The notes: generated by a model not told the origin, from the letters alone. A stretch of 64,000 nucleotides of DNA from UKL13-3 sp964392775 (GCA_964392775.1 CAYMRD010000013.1:19905-83904); one strand, 5' to 3'. Shown: positions 36,453 to 45,610, counted from the first letter of the stretch. Translations and numbers: made by a program.

Positions 36453-37542
36453 TCAAAACACCTCCGTTATCTGAAAATACAATCCGCCATTCCCTCCTAG
36501 TCCGCGGGCATAATCCATTCGGATATTGATTCGGTTTTCGACATTAAGCATAAACCGCACACCTGTTCCTGCTGCGGGATTTAGGTATTTAATTCCACCG
36601 CTGGGTTCGCTCACCGTATGCACATTGGTAAACACAACATACCCCCCAACGCCTAAAAACTTGTTTACGGTATTCCAATTCACCACTGATATAGGTCTTG
36701 CCTCTGTATCGCCCTTGAACATACCCACGTGTTGCATAATACCTTCCCGGCATGGGTGTAATCATATATGGAACATCACCCGTGGCTTGTTCGGCTAAAA
36801 TACGGGTAGCAATGAGGTTTCCTTTTTTACCTTTAAACGAATGATACCAACGTAAATCTGTTCGGATATTCATCCATTGCTGGGTGCTTCCCAACCATTT
36901 GAAATTGGGATTCAGAGCCATCTCAAAATATAAACCTTTGTAAGCATTCTGAACATTATCGCGGCTATCGTGTACATAATGCAATCCGATTCCCGAAGCC
37001 ACAAAACCGGTATTGCCAATGGCTTTTTGTTTGTAGAAACTCACACTATCGGGTTGATCAGATGACGTATTCCATTGCGTAAATAGTCGATATTGCGGTC
37101 CGATGAAATTATGCCCACCAATTTTCCAAAGCAAACGTTCTTCAAATTCGATGGCCTGATAGGAAATCAATTCTTTGACCGGAGCCTGATTATCGGTACG
37201 AGCTCCCAGTTGATAGGTGTATTCGGGCCAGTCCAGAAACTGAAGTTTACCCTGCCACATCAGTTTTTCATGTTCAAAAAACATCTGGTGATTTCCCTGA
37301 ACCGTTGTCTGATTGCGGGTGGTATGCATGGCCAAAACCTGTGCATTCGATACACGTGTGGTAGCCGAATCACCCAGTAAAAAATTGGCATTCACCAAGG
37401 CTCCGTAACCCAAACCTGTGTAGGGATCGAATAAAATAATGGGTAAAGGCGTAAAGCTTACTTTTTTCTTCCCGGGTTCATCTTGTGCATTCAGAAGAAA
37501 ACAATAAAAAGATAAGATCAAGAGTAGTGTGTGACGATTCAT
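36453..37542 (-). pseudogene. BamA/TamA-type outer membrane beta-barrel protein, frameshifted in a G6 run
   Basis: The first frame begins MNRHTLLLILSFYCFLLNAQ (signal peptide, ATG at 37542) and encodes surface-antigen barrel strands (PIILFDPYTGLGYGALVNAN, GLHYVHDSRDNVQNAYKGLYFE, RGYVQGRYRGKTYISGELEYR). After RRWG, at the G6 run (seen as C6 at 36642-36647), it leaves the family sequence and soon stops. Dropping one G restores a second frame that continues YVVFTNVHTVSEP, GTGVRFMLN and NIRMDYARG to a normal barrel end, GLYFQITEVF. So there is one gene of about 360 codons with a single-base indel: sequencing error, phase variation or decay. Confidence 0.8.
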
Positions 37543-38042
37543 GGCTATTAAATTATCAGGTACCAAGGTAAGCGAAACCTGATAAACACCATATCTTCTT
37601 TCGATTAATCTCTATTAAACAACTATCGGGAAAGTATTCATGCTCTATTTGTGATTCTTGGAGTCTTCAATATTTGTCAATGTAAATCTAGCCACCAAGG
37701 CACTAACACTCCAAGTTACACCAAGTATTGTCTAAAATTAAGCATCTCTTTTATTCTTGCATTTTTCTTGGTGTTGCTTTGTGGCCTAGAGTCTCCTATG
37801 TTTGCCGATGCGAATCTAACCACCAAGTCACCAAGACTCTAAGTTTCACAAAGTATTGTTGAACAATAAATATATCGTTTAGTGGAGTCTCTTCTTCGGT
37901 TTGAGGCTTGGCGCAGGCGGGGATTTTTACCACAAAACTTCCTACGAAGCCGAATACTTCAAATTTACGAAAAACTGTCAACCGAAGTACTGAACCCCCG
38001 CTTGCGCCAAGCCGCTGTTAGCGGTAGGTGTTTTGTCAGTCG
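37543..38042. other. Gene-free spacer with CCACCAAGG-type phrase repeats
   Basis: Pieces of one phrase family (CCACCAAGgCACTaAcACTCc, cCAAGaCTCTAAGTtTCACaAAGTATTG) lie at about 37690-37730, 37768-37797 (inverted) and 37818-37858. The same phrases recur at 39158-39192 and in the nuoK-nuoL spacer. The right part holds the inverted repeat described next. No gene is seen. Confidence 0.7.
37905..38013. repeat. Long-stem inverted repeat at the cassette's left edge
   Basis: GGCTTGGCGCAGGCGGGG at 37905-37922 is complementary to 37995-38013 with one mismatch. The 72 bases between them are AT-rich. It lies just outside the 15-bp terminal repeat at 38017, where CCGCT-GTT-AGCGG forms a further small palindrome. 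Confidence 0.75.
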
Positions 38043-38681
38043 TTACGATAGTAATTGTTTTAAAGTGTCAAACTCTTGTTCGGTCAAAGCGTCATTATAT
38101 AGCTCGTTTACTTGCCAAAGTCCGCTAGCTTTTATTTTGTCTTTTGTCGAATTGTTGCCTAACCATTTTTTTGAAGGGTTTAGTTCGTTTGATTTTGCAA
38201 GTGTCGAAACAATTTTGCTTTCCCAAAAAAGTCTTTGTTCTTTAGTGTCAACTTGGAAAACGCAAAATGAAAGATTGTTTTGTATGTAGTTACTAATTCT
38301 TTTTTCGGTCTTTTTTTCAAAGTCAAGGTCAAGCAGTTTTAAATTCATTTCCTTTTCCGCTTTTGATGTTATATCAAGTTCCCATAATGGCAGATATGGA
38401 CTTTGGTCTTTATTTAAAATGCAACGACCAATATTTTTTCTAAAAATGCTTCTATTCTTATTTTCTTTTACAAAGTGTTGGTTAAGCCGAGAACGAAGTT
38501 GCTTTTCACCTGTATGAGTTCCAACCCGAACAATTCTGTCTATGTCGTGAAACGTTTCTTCATTTTCAAAAATTATGTAAATGCCGTTTCGGGGAATTTC
38601 GTTTTCTCTTTGTTTGAAAGGAAACTTGAAACGCTCTTGTTCATTAAATAATTTATGAAGTCTATAAGTCAGTGTTGTCAT
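38043..38681 (-). CDS. GIY-YIG-like protein of the cassette
   Basis: A 212-residue protein. Residues ~32-75 look like a GIY-YIG nuclease core: NGIYIIFENEETF, then RIVRVGTHTG and LRSRLNQHF, in place of the usual GIY / YIG / R spacing. The rest (SIFRKNIGRCIL, KRISNYIQNNLSFCVFQV, RLFWESKIVSTLAKS) is not a domain I know, though the ESK... segment may hold the metal-binding Glu. It starts 13 bases after the DUF6884 stop, so the two genes form a unit. A nuclease role is inferred. Confidence 0.65.
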   Translation of the reverse strand: MTTLTYRLHKLFNEQERFKFPFKQRENEIPRNGIYIIFENEETFHDIDRIVRVGTHTGEKQLRSRLNQHFVKENKNRSIFRKNIGRCILNKDQSPYLPLWELDITSKAEKEMNLKLLDLDFEKKTEKRISNYIQNNLSFCVFQVDTKEQRLFWESKIVSTLAKSNELNPSKKWLGNNSTKDKIKASGLWQVNELYNDALTEQEFDTLKQLLS

Positions 38682-38694
38682 TTCAATTTGCTTG

Positions 38695-39123
38695 TTAAAA
38701 ATTTAACTCGCTCACCTTGTTTAGTGGCTCTACGATATTGGTTAGCTCTTTTTGTATTGGTTTAATATAAGATTGTCCTGCCAAAATAATGAACGTGTCT
38801 TTTTTGATGTCTGCCACTTTGACTAATTGTTCGATAACCTTTTGTCCCCATAATTTTGCTTCTGCTTTTGTAAGAACTTTCAGATTTGGGTTTTTAGCTT
38901 TTTTGTTTGGTGACACGTAACTTAAAGTAACGTCATAAGGTTCAATTTCTTTGTCAAGGTCAAGCAAGTTGTGAAGAGCTGAGAGAATAAATATTTTATC
39001 AGGTTTTAAAGAAATACCGTAAGCCAAACTGTTTGTAAATAGAGGTCCTTTATACAAGTCTTTCGCTTTCGCTTTGGTCGTTCCTTTTCTGGAAACACAA
39101 GATATTAATACTATTCGTTTCAT
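38695..39123 (-). CDS. DUF6884 domain-containing protein
   Basis: A 142-residue protein starting MKRIVLISCVSRKGTTKAKAKDLY. The CVSRKG opening, KGPLFTNSLAYG, FILSALHNLLDLDKEIEPYDVTL and the later AGQSYIKPI fit the DUF6884 family, which has a fold related to nucleobase-handling proteins; the biochemical role is not established. The ATG at 39123 is chosen because an earlier frame start would run through the cassette's terminal repeat. It is the first gene of the cassette and reads toward the GIY-YIG-like gene. Confidence 0.75.
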   Translation of the reverse strand: MKRIVLISCVSRKGTTKAKAKDLYKGPLFTNSLAYGISLKPDKIFILSALHNLLDLDKEIEPYDVTLSYVSPNKKAKNPNLKVLTKAEAKLWGQKVIEQLVKVADIKKDTFIILAGQSYIKPIQKELTNIVEPLNKVSELNF

Positions 39124-39280
39124 TGTCGTGATGTCGTCCGTTACACTTACCGCTAACGTGTTTCTTGGTGCCCTGGTGGCTTGGTGGCGAAAACTTCTTA
39201 CCAAAAATACTGGAAGGATCAAGGGTTCACTAAGTTTGATTTTCTTCAGATAAGCTTTCGGATATACATAATAATTTCTA

Positions 39281-40699
39281 TTAAACAGCATTAGAAGGCT
39301 CAACGAGTAGCACTTCTTCCTTCTCAACGATTACCTGTCCGGGTACCGAACCTTTGGGTTTGCGCACAAATTTTCGTGGTGTATACGATACCGGAACAAG
39401 GTTGCTCCCTTTCAGTTTTGAATAGTAAGCCGCTATGGATGCCGCATGTTTGATAACGCTCACCGGGTACTCTTTTCCCGGCCTCCATTTAATCAATACA
39501 TGTGACCCCGATACATCTTTTGCGTGCAACCACAAATCGTTTTTATGCGCATGTCGCATTGTAAGTTCATCGTTTGCTGCCGCGCTCTTTCCTACCCAAA
39601 TCAAAAATCCTTCGCATTCAAATTGACGGTATGGAACAGCTACTTGAACAGACTTTTCTTTGGGTATATAGGAACGCAATTGTTTCATCGAAACAGCAGC
39701 TTCAATAACTTCACAATCGTGTTTAAGGGTGGTAATTCTCTTTTGTGCCTGCTCCATCTTTTGCTTCAACTGCTGCGCTTCGATAGAACTGTTTTTATGT
39801 TTGCGGTAATAATAAGCCGCATTCTGCTGGGCATTCAAATCCTTCTTTAACTTTACCAACACTTGTTTGTTGTGGTAAAAATCAAACAACTCAACAGTGG
39901 TTGTGCCCGGTTGAATAAGATGCATATTGGCCATGATCAAATGACCGATTTGTTCATTGGAGACGGTGTCCCTCTTACTGATTAAAGATTGTTCAGCCGC
40001 ATTCAAAGACGCTTCAAGCTTTTTCAACTCAGCACGCCTTGACGTTAATAATTTTTGTTGGGCATGAAAAAACTTAAGATGTGAAAGTGCTAAACGACTA
40101 AATGTTTCGAGAACATCCAGAATATCATCAGAAGTAAAAACCAATTCATCTGCACTCTCAATCAAACTAAAATAATAAGGATACTGTGCATGATTACGCT
40201 TGTACACATAACCTTTCACAGCGCTGGAAGTGTTCAGCGAAACCTCCGTCAACGGTTTCAAATCAAAGTCCCAGTCGTTTTCAATTCGCTTGCGAAACAA
40301 ATCCGTCACCTCATCACCTTCAACCAATAACACATTCACAAGTGCATCGTAACATTTAAAAACCAATTGTACCGACTTGAGTTTAAACACAAAAGACCTG
40401 TTGTTTTCATGCATCACAATATCATCCACTCCTTGCCCGGAAACCGATTCAAAACAAGGTTGAGCATTGGATGGCTTAGAAGGCTTATCATTTCCAAACC
40501 ACCAAAAACAGGTTTGGTACTCCTGCACAATTTTTACCACAAACCACGATTGATTAGCTTTAGAAAAAACCAGAACCAGTTCATTCAAACTTAATGTATA
40601 GGCCTCTGTTAAAACGGAGGATAATAGATGTACCCTAAGCCTTTGAGCTATTGCGACTATGGTTTCGTATTGCTGATGTTGTGACTGGGGAATGCTCAT
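39281..40699 (-). CDS. NFACT family protein, RqcH-like
   Basis: A 472-residue homologue of Rqc2/RqcH, the ribosome quality-control factor that binds stalled 50S subunits with peptidyl-tRNA and recruits tRNA-Ala for C-terminal tailing. It has an NFACT-N-like N-terminus (ETIVAIAQRLRVHLLSSVLTEAYT), the long coiled coil at about 200-320 (LTSRRAELKKLEASLNAAEQ), and the NFACT-R domain at about 350-450 (FLIWVGKSAAANDELTMRHA, HKNDLWLHAKDVSGSHVLIK). It is shorter than Firmicutes RqcH, as usual in Bacteroidota. It is one base upstream of the metallo-hydrolase gene, counted on the plus strand. Confidence 0.88.
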   Translation of the reverse strand: MSIPQSQHQQYETIVAIAQRLRVHLLSSVLTEAYTLSLNELVLVFSKANQSWFVVKIVQEYQTCFWWFGNDKPSKPSNAQPCFESVSGQGVDDIVMHENNRSFVFKLKSVQLVFKCYDALVNVLLVEGDEVTDLFRKRIENDWDFDLKPLTEVSLNTSSAVKGYVYKRNHAQYPYYFSLIESADELVFTSDDILDVLETFSRLALSHLKFFHAQQKLLTSRRAELKKLEASLNAAEQSLISKRDTVSNEQIGHLIMANMHLIQPGTTTVELFDFYHNKQVLVKLKKDLNAQQNAAYYYRKHKNSSIEAQQLKQKMEQAQKRITTLKHDCEVIEAAVSMKQLRSYIPKEKSVQVAVPYRQFECEGFLIWVGKSAAANDELTMRHAHKNDLWLHAKDVSGSHVLIKWRPGKEYPVSVIKHAASIAAYYSKLKGSNLVPVSYTPRKFVRKPKGSVPGQVIVEKEEVLLVEPSNAV

Positions 40700-40700
40700 C

Positions 40701-41465
40701 TTAGCATTCTATTTGCAATTCATCATAAGCTATAAATACATTTTCGGGAAGCTCTTTTTGAACCTCTTCGTGCAAACCCATTTGATGGCTTATATGCGTA
40801 AGATAAGCCCGTTTAGGAGCAATTTCTTTGATAACAGACAAAGCCTCTTCGAGGTTGTAATGAGAAATATGTGTTTCGCGCCTGAGGGCGTTTAACACCA
40901 GTACATCGCATCCTTTGATCTTTTCTTTTTCGTGTTCGCTGATATAATTTGCATCAGTGATGTATACAAATGATCCAAACCTAAAACCCAATACCGGTAA
41001 TTTGTAATGCAATACCTCAACCGGTTGAATAACCATTCCTTTTACATCAAACCTTGCTTCGGGATGAATGCGGTGCAGGTTTAAATCGGGGATACCCGGA
41101 TACTTATGTTCACTAAAAATATAATGAAACTCCCTGCGCATCTGCTCCTCAACAATATCGGTACAATACACATCAACAGCTGTTCTCATGGAAAAATTAA
41201 ACCCGCGAATATCATCCATCCCGGCAATATGATCCTTGTGGGCATGCGTAAACAACAAGGCATCCAGCTTCTCTAAACCCGCCCTCAGCATTTGTTGTCT
41301 GAAATCAGGACCGGAATCCACCACGATATCCAAATCATCATGCTGTACGAGAATGGATGTTCTTAAACGTTTATCCTTGATATCCTTTGATTGACAAACG
41401 ATACAGCGACAAGCGATGAGAGGCACACCCTGAGAGGTTCCGGTTCCGAGAAAGGTAATTCGCAT
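40701..41465 (-). CDS. MBL-fold metallo-hydrolase, PhnP-like
   Basis: A 254-residue metallo-beta-lactamase-fold phosphodiesterase-like enzyme. It starts MRITFLGTGTSQGVPLIACRC. Zinc motifs are THAHKDHIAGMDD and the later TDANYIS and HISHYN segments. The N-terminal Cys pair (CRCIVCQS) is typical of the PhnP-like branch, which hydrolyses cyclic phosphates. No phosphonate genes are nearby, so the substrate is open. Its stop lies one base before the NFACT start codon region, suggesting one transcript. Confidence 0.87.
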   Translation of the reverse strand: MRITFLGTGTSQGVPLIACRCIVCQSKDIKDKRLRTSILVQHDDLDIVVDSGPDFRQQMLRAGLEKLDALLFTHAHKDHIAGMDDIRGFNFSMRTAVDVYCTDIVEEQMRREFHYIFSEHKYPGIPDLNLHRIHPEARFDVKGMVIQPVEVLHYKLPVLGFRFGSFVYITDANYISEHEKEKIKGCDVLVLNALRRETHISHYNLEEALSVIKEIAPKRAYLTHISHQMGLHEEVQKELPENVFIAYDELQIEC

Positions 41466-41674
41466 CGGGCTAAAATACCCTTTAGAATCTAATTAAGAAA
41501 ATATGACTATCGGAAAGATGTTAACTAATAATAACACGAGTTAGTTGTTCCCGCAGATTTCGCGGATTTACCGCAGAATTAATCTGTGTATTCTCATCTG
41601 TGGCGAAATAAAAAAGATGCCTCTGATGAATACTGATTGAATACAACATTACAGAATACTCTCCTATTTCAGTT

Positions 41675-42646
41675 TCATTCGTTTTTTTGTTTGATGTAAA
41701 ACAACATCCAAAGCCAGCATCCCAATCCCAATACAAAGGTAAGCAGAAGCTGTGCTCCATGAATGATAAACGCCATTGCATTGCCCATTAACAAACTGAC
41801 CCCAAACAAAGTAAATGCGTTGCTCACCAAAAAATGATAGGCTCCCATCCCGCCTCCATGCACCGGAACGGAACGCCCAACACTTCCGATGGCCATAATG
41901 ACAAGGGCTTCCTTTAAGCCCAATACAGCGGTTTCGGCAAACATGTAAAACCATAGGTATGTCATCAAAAAATAACAAAACCAAATACCCAATGTATATG
42001 TAAAAAACAGCCCCTTTTGCTTGAGTCTAATCACATTTTGAACCGATTCTATTGCTCTTTCCGTAAAACGCTTCAATCGATTATTCGCCTTCAGTTGTTT
42101 AAATGTCCAGTAACCTCCTCCTCCCAGCGCAACAACAGCTGGCAGCAACCACTCAATGGGCAATTGATTCCATTTACTGAGTAATGGATCTACAATATTG
42201 GAAACCATAAAAAAATGTACAGGTCCGTAACTCAAAACCAAAGCAAATAACAACACCGAAAACAAACAGATAAAATCAACAATCCGCTCAACCACCACAC
42301 TGATCACTGATTGTGTTACCTGAATAGAATCTGTTTTAACAAGCACCATACATCTTACTATCTCCCCCAACCGGGGAGTCACAATATTAACGGCATAGCC
42401 TATGCCTAATGACGAGAACAAATGAGTAGTCTTAACAGTTTGTCCCATTGAATACATAATGATGCGCCAGCGCATGGAACGGATCCAATACCCGATTACG
42501 GAAACCATAAATACCGGTAACACAACTACATAGTTGGCTCCCTTAATGGTATCTGCCAATGCTTTAAATTCAATCTTTCGAACCGACAGATACACCAGCA
42601 TACCTCCGAGAATAAAAACAAGCAGAAACCGGATATCCCTCTTCAT
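41675..42646 (-). CDS. Lysylphosphatidylglycerol synthase TM/flippase-like domain protein
   Basis: A 323-residue polytopic membrane protein of the UPF0104/TIGR00374 type with about seven or eight helices. Typical blocks are GANYVVVLPVFMVSVIGYWIRSMRWR, LGIGYAVNIVTPRLGEIVRC, VVVERIVDFI and GSVGRSVPVHGGGMGAYHF. These proteins are thought to be lipid-linked transport or flippase-like proteins. The ATG at 42646 (MKRDIRF) and one three codons earlier at 42655 are both possible. The 208 bases downstream hold only phrase-like repeats (CCGCAGATTTCGCGGATT). Confidence 0.88.
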   Translation of the reverse strand: MKRDIRFLLVFILGGMLVYLSVRKIEFKALADTIKGANYVVVLPVFMVSVIGYWIRSMRWRIIMYSMGQTVKTTHLFSSLGIGYAVNIVTPRLGEIVRCMVLVKTDSIQVTQSVISVVVERIVDFICLFSVLLFALVLSYGPVHFFMVSNIVDPLLSKWNQLPIEWLLPAVVALGGGGYWTFKQLKANNRLKRFTERAIESVQNVIRLKQKGLFFTYTLGIWFCYFLMTYLWFYMFAETAVLGLKEALVIMAIGSVGRSVPVHGGGMGAYHFLVSNAFTLFGVSLLMGNAMAFIIHGAQLLLTFVLGLGCWLWMLFYIKQKNE

Positions 42647-42727
42647 TTTTGACATTTTGCAAGAACAAGTATACATCATTTCGTATTAGGATTCCTTGCA
42701 TTAATATCAGCACAAATGAACTCTATA

Positions 42728-42735
42728 TAGTTTTG
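42728..42735 (+). promoter_or_regulatory. Candidate -7 box before the DUF6588 gene
   Basis: TAGTTTTG fits TAnnTTTG, 70 bases before the ATG at 42805. There is no well-spaced -33 box. Confidence 0.25.
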
Positions 42736-42804
42736 TTGATTATCAAAATTAAATTCTTCAACTTAGAAACCTATTCTATTCACAAACCATTAAAAAAGCT
42801 ACCT

Positions 42805-43974
42805 ATGACTAATTTTACTACACATTCCCGAAAATTTCTGACCGCCACCGCATTGTCTCTTTGTCTGAGTCAGGCACAAGCGCAAGGAGAGTCAGCAGCC
42901 TTGCTTCGTGCAGGAACAGAAGATGCCAACAAACTTTTTAACGCCTATTTATCACCGGCCCTTACAGCCTTTGGCGTAGGTATGAATGGTGGATGGTTCA
43001 ACACTGCAAAACCTCATGGTTTGGGCGGATTTGACATCACCATCAGTGCCAATGCGCCTTTTGCACCTTCAAACTTTCAAAGTTTTGATGTAAATGCTTT
43101 GGGCCTCAAAAACACCGTTGTGATACCAAGTCCGAGTGGTTCAAGCGGAGTGAGTCCTACCATTTTTGGAGATGCTACACCAGGATCTCAAGTTGCAATT
43201 AGTGCACCCAATCCAGCATACGGTTATCCCGGACAACCCCAAACCATTAATATCGACACGTTTGAATTACCTCAGGGAATGGGTGTAAATTTTGTTCCGG
43301 TTCCTACCACCCAACTTGCCGTAGGTGTTGGTTTTGGCACGGAGGTGGCCGTTCGGTTTGTTCCTGATTTGAACTTTGGCGGATTTGGCATCGGCTTGTT
43401 TGGCTTCGCGGTTAAACATGATATCAAGCAGTGGATTCCGGTGGTGAAAGAGATGCCTTTCGATATGTCGGCCATGTTCGGATACACATCAATGAAAACA
43501 GGTATCAGCTTTACGGGTGAGAGCCAATTAACACCTGAAAGCGGTTCGGACATCTACGATCCGAATCCTAATAAAAACTACACAGGACAAAAAGCCGAGT
43601 TTAACTCAAAATCATGGACAGCGAATTTATTAATTTCTAAAAAACTGGGCCCCCTCACTCCTTATTTGGGTTTAGGATACCAAAACTCAACAACTGATTT
43701 AAACCTGAGCGGTGATTACCCTATTACCTTTGTGAATGATGCCTATGACCCTACAGCAGCTCCGGGTACCCCTCAATCAAAAACTAAAAAAATTGAGGTA
43801 CTGACCGATCCTATTAAACTCTCAGGGGGCAGTTCATCCTTCAGAACTACTGTGGGATTACGCCTCAAACTTGCTATTTTGACCATTCATGGTGATTACA
43901 CATTTGCTGAGTACAATATGGCTTCTGCTGGTATTGGATTAAACCTCCAATCAATCGTTCCATTTAAAATGTAA
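42805..43974 (+). CDS. DUF6588-like outer membrane beta-barrel protein
   Basis: A 389-residue protein with a signal peptide (MTNFTTHSRKFLTATALSLCLSQAQAQ written in part: cleavage near AQAQ, about residue 26). The start of the mature part (FNAYLSPALTAFGVGMNGGWFNTAKPHGLGGFD, in pieces) fits the DUF6588 family. Alternating beta segments follow (TQLAVGVGFGTEVAVRFVPD, FGGFGIGLFGFAVKHD, LGPLTPYLGLGYQNSTTD, FRTTVGLRLKLAILTIHGDY), consistent with a barrel. The ATG at 42805 is used; a longer in-frame extension upstream is not protein-like. A terminator follows. Confidence 0.75.
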   Translation: MTNFTTHSRKFLTATALSLCLSQAQAQGESAALLRAGTEDANKLFNAYLSPALTAFGVGMNGGWFNTAKPHGLGGFDITISANAPFAPSNFQSFDVNALGLKNTVVIPSPSGSSGVSPTIFGDATPGSQVAISAPNPAYGYPGQPQTINIDTFELPQGMGVNFVPVPTTQLAVGVGFGTEVAVRFVPDLNFGGFGIGLFGFAVKHDIKQWIPVVKEMPFDMSAMFGYTSMKTGISFTGESQLTPESGSDIYDPNPNKNYTGQKAEFNSKSWTANLLISKKLGPLTPYLGLGYQNSTTDLNLSGDYPITFVNDAYDPTAAPGTPQSKTKKIEVLTDPIKLSGGSSSFRTTVGLRLKLAILTIHGDYTFAEYNMASAGIGLNLQSIVPFKM

Positions 43975-43996
43975 TTAAACTCACGATCATACTTCA

Positions 43997-44027
43997 AAAG
44001 GACAGGCCATCCGGCTTGTCCTTTTTT
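43997..44027 (+). terminator. Terminator after the DUF6588 gene
   Basis: A hairpin AAAAGGACAGGCC / GGCTTGTCCTTTT (43997-44025) with a T-run. One internal mismatch. Confidence 0.8.
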
Positions 44028-44091
44028 AATGGGTAAACTTTTACACCATTTTACTGTTAAAATTCAAGGAAACATATCATACGTATACATA

Positions 44092-44409
44092 ATGGTAATC
44101 GCAACAACAGACGAGGATTTTAGATCTCTGATTCAACAACACGAAAAGGTGGTGGTGACCTATTTTGCCAACTGGTGCGGAGCCTGCCGTTTATTTGCAC
44201 CTAAGTATAAAAAAATCAGCGACAAGGAAGCCTTTCAAGGGATTACCTTTTTGGTGATTAATGCCGAAGAAAACCCTGAATCGCGCAAGCTGGCCGGAGT
44301 TAGCAACCTACCCTATTTTGCTGTATTTAAAAACGGACAGTTAGTAGCAACCGATGCCACATCCAAAGAAGAGGTTGTTGAGAATCTTATTCGGAAACTT
44401 TATAAATAA
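44092..44409 (+). CDS. Thioredoxin family protein
   Basis: A 105-residue thioredoxin-fold protein starting MVIATTDEDFRSLIQQHEK. The redox motif is FANWCGACRLFAP (CGAC instead of the usual CGPC) and the cis-Pro is in VSNLPYFAVF. A longer in-frame reading from 44029 adds 21 unlikely residues and overlaps the preceding terminator. It is a cytoplasmic disulfide reductase or a redox partner. It stands alone, 217 bases before nuoA. Confidence 0.9.
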   Translation: MVIATTDEDFRSLIQQHEKVVVTYFANWCGACRLFAPKYKKISDKEAFQGITFLVINAEENPESRKLAGVSNLPYFAVFKNGQLVATDATSKEEVVENLIRKLYK

Positions 44410-44570
44410 GCATCTCAACAACTCAGCTCTAACAATTCTTAACAATTGAATTTGAGCCCACTGACACCATACTCAAACGTTATTCAGGCCTCTTCTCCTG
44501 CCAAGGATATTCAATAGAAAAATGACCTTCCTCATGAATCCCTTCCCCCGTTTTTGTTGGTAATTTCATA

Positions 44571-44599
44571 TTGCATAATCAATTAATTATGTAAGTTTG
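44571..44599 (+). promoter_or_regulatory. Promoter of the nuo operon
   Basis: TTG at 44571-44573 and TAAGTTTG at 44592-44599 with an 18-base spacer fit the Bacteroidota promoter. It lies 27 bases before nuoA. It is the best promoter candidate in the whole 14.5-kb operon. Confidence 0.5.
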
Positions 44600-44626
44600 C
44601 CGCCTGTATAAACGCACATTTTTGGT

Positions 44627-44989
44627 ATGTCAAACCCGATCGATTACATCGCCATTTTTATCCAGTTTTTAGTTGCCACCGGCTTTATTGTTACGACAAT
44701 GGTTGTAACGCACTTAGTTGGACCTAAACGCAACAGTGACAAAAAGCTCGAAAACTTCGAGTGTGGTATCGACAGCCAGGGCAATGCCCGCCTTCCTTTT
44801 TCCATTAAATATTTTCTGACAGCCATCCTCTTCGTGATGTTTGACGTGGAGGTGATATTCATGTATCCCTGGGCCGTTAACTTCAAACAACTCGGAACAT
44901 TTGGGTTTGTTGAAATGTTATTATTTACATCTACGCTTCTGTTGGGCTTTTTCTATATCATCAAAAAAGGCGCCCTCAAATGGGAATAA
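44627..44989 (+). CDS. nuoA: NADH-quinone oxidoreductase subunit A
   Basis: A 120-residue complex I membrane subunit with three helices. Conserved parts are HLVGPKRNSDKKLENFECGID and FSIKYFLTAILFVMFDVEVIFMYPW, including the functional Cys loop and acidic helix of the family. It is the first gene of nuoA-N. The 75-base gap to nuoB contains the phrase repeat GATGTGTGATTTGTGATGTGTGATT (split across 45000-45028). Confidence 0.95.
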   Translation: MSNPIDYIAIFIQFLVATGFIVTTMVVTHLVGPKRNSDKKLENFECGIDSQGNARLPFSIKYFLTAILFVMFDVEVIFMYPWAVNFKQLGTFGFVEMLLFTSTLLLGFFYIIKKGALKWE

Positions 44990-45064
44990 TGCCATTTAAG
45001 ATGTGTGATTTGTGATGTGTGATTTAAGCGTTTAAATTGTAAATAGGTAGATTATAACACCAGT

Positions 45065-45610
45065 ATGTCAACAGATATTAAAATAGTACAAGCACCTGCA
45101 GGCGTTGAGGGTCCGGGCTTTTTCGCCACCTCTCTCGATAAGATGATTGGGTTGGCCCGCGCCAATTCGCTTTGGCCTTTGCCTTTTGCAACATCTTGCT
45201 GCGGTATTGAGTTTATGGCCACCATGGGCTCCAACTACGATTTGGCCCGTTTCGGATCTGAGCGTATCAGCTTCTCGCCCCGTCAGGCCGATGTATTGCT
45301 GGTAGCAGGAACCATCGCTAAAAAAATGGGACCGGTATTGAAACAAGTTTACCTGCAAATGGCTGAACCACGTTGGGTGATTGCCATTGGCGCCTGTGCC
45401 AGTTCGGGAGGAATATTTGACACCTACTCGGTACTTCAGGGTATCGATAAAATTATACCGGTGGATGTATACGTTCCCGGCTGTCCTCCCCGCCCCGAGC
45501 AAATTATTGACGGAGTGATGAAGGTTCAGGAACTCGCTAAAAACGAGGCTAGCGGACGCAGAAACTCTCCCGAATACAAAGCATTATTGGCCTCATACGG
45601 AATTGACTAA
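45065..45610 (+). CDS. nuoB: NADH-quinone oxidoreductase subunit B
   Basis: A 181-residue subunit that carries cluster N2, the last iron-sulfur centre before quinone. The tandem Cys pair in TSCCGIEFMA and the later Cys in IGACASSGG and PGCPPRPEQ are all present. Four bases separate it from nuoC, indicating tight coupling. Confidence 0.96.
   Translation: MSTDIKIVQAPAGVEGPGFFATSLDKMIGLARANSLWPLPFATSCCGIEFMATMGSNYDLARFGSERISFSPRQADVLLVAGTIAKKMGPVLKQVYLQMAEPRWVIAIGACASSGGIFDTYSVLQGIDKIIPVDVYVPGCPPRPEQIIDGVMKVQELAKNEASGRRNSPEYKALLASYGID

Larger units (their letters stand above)
38017..39157. mobile_element. Two-gene cassette bounded by 15-bp inverted repeats
   Basis: GTTAGCGGTAGGTGT at 38017-38031 and ACACTTACCGCTAAC at 39143-39157 are inverted repeats matching at 14 of 15 positions. 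Between them lie exactly two minus-strand genes, a DUF6884 protein and a GIY-YIG-like protein, with almost no spare DNA. There is no transposase or integrase inside. Phrase repeats of one family (CCACCAAGG/CTTGGTGG) lie outside both ends. The ends resemble a passively mobilised gene cassette. They do not fit the integron attC consensus. Confidence 0.5.

Noticed and set aside
38017..39157. Integron attC sites around the two-gene cassette
   Set aside because: The termini do not fit the RYYYAAC/GTTRRRY core sites, both are inverted relative to each other, and no integrase gene is present.
42649..42804. 52-residue N-terminal extension of the DUF6588 protein
   Set aside because: It would bury the clear signal peptide that starts at 42805 and overlaps the divergent gene's start region.
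44430..44560. Possible coding remnant on the minus strand before nuoA (peptide like HEEGHFSIEYPWQEKRPE)
   Set aside because: It is too short, has no start, and I could not link it to a family; it could be chance.
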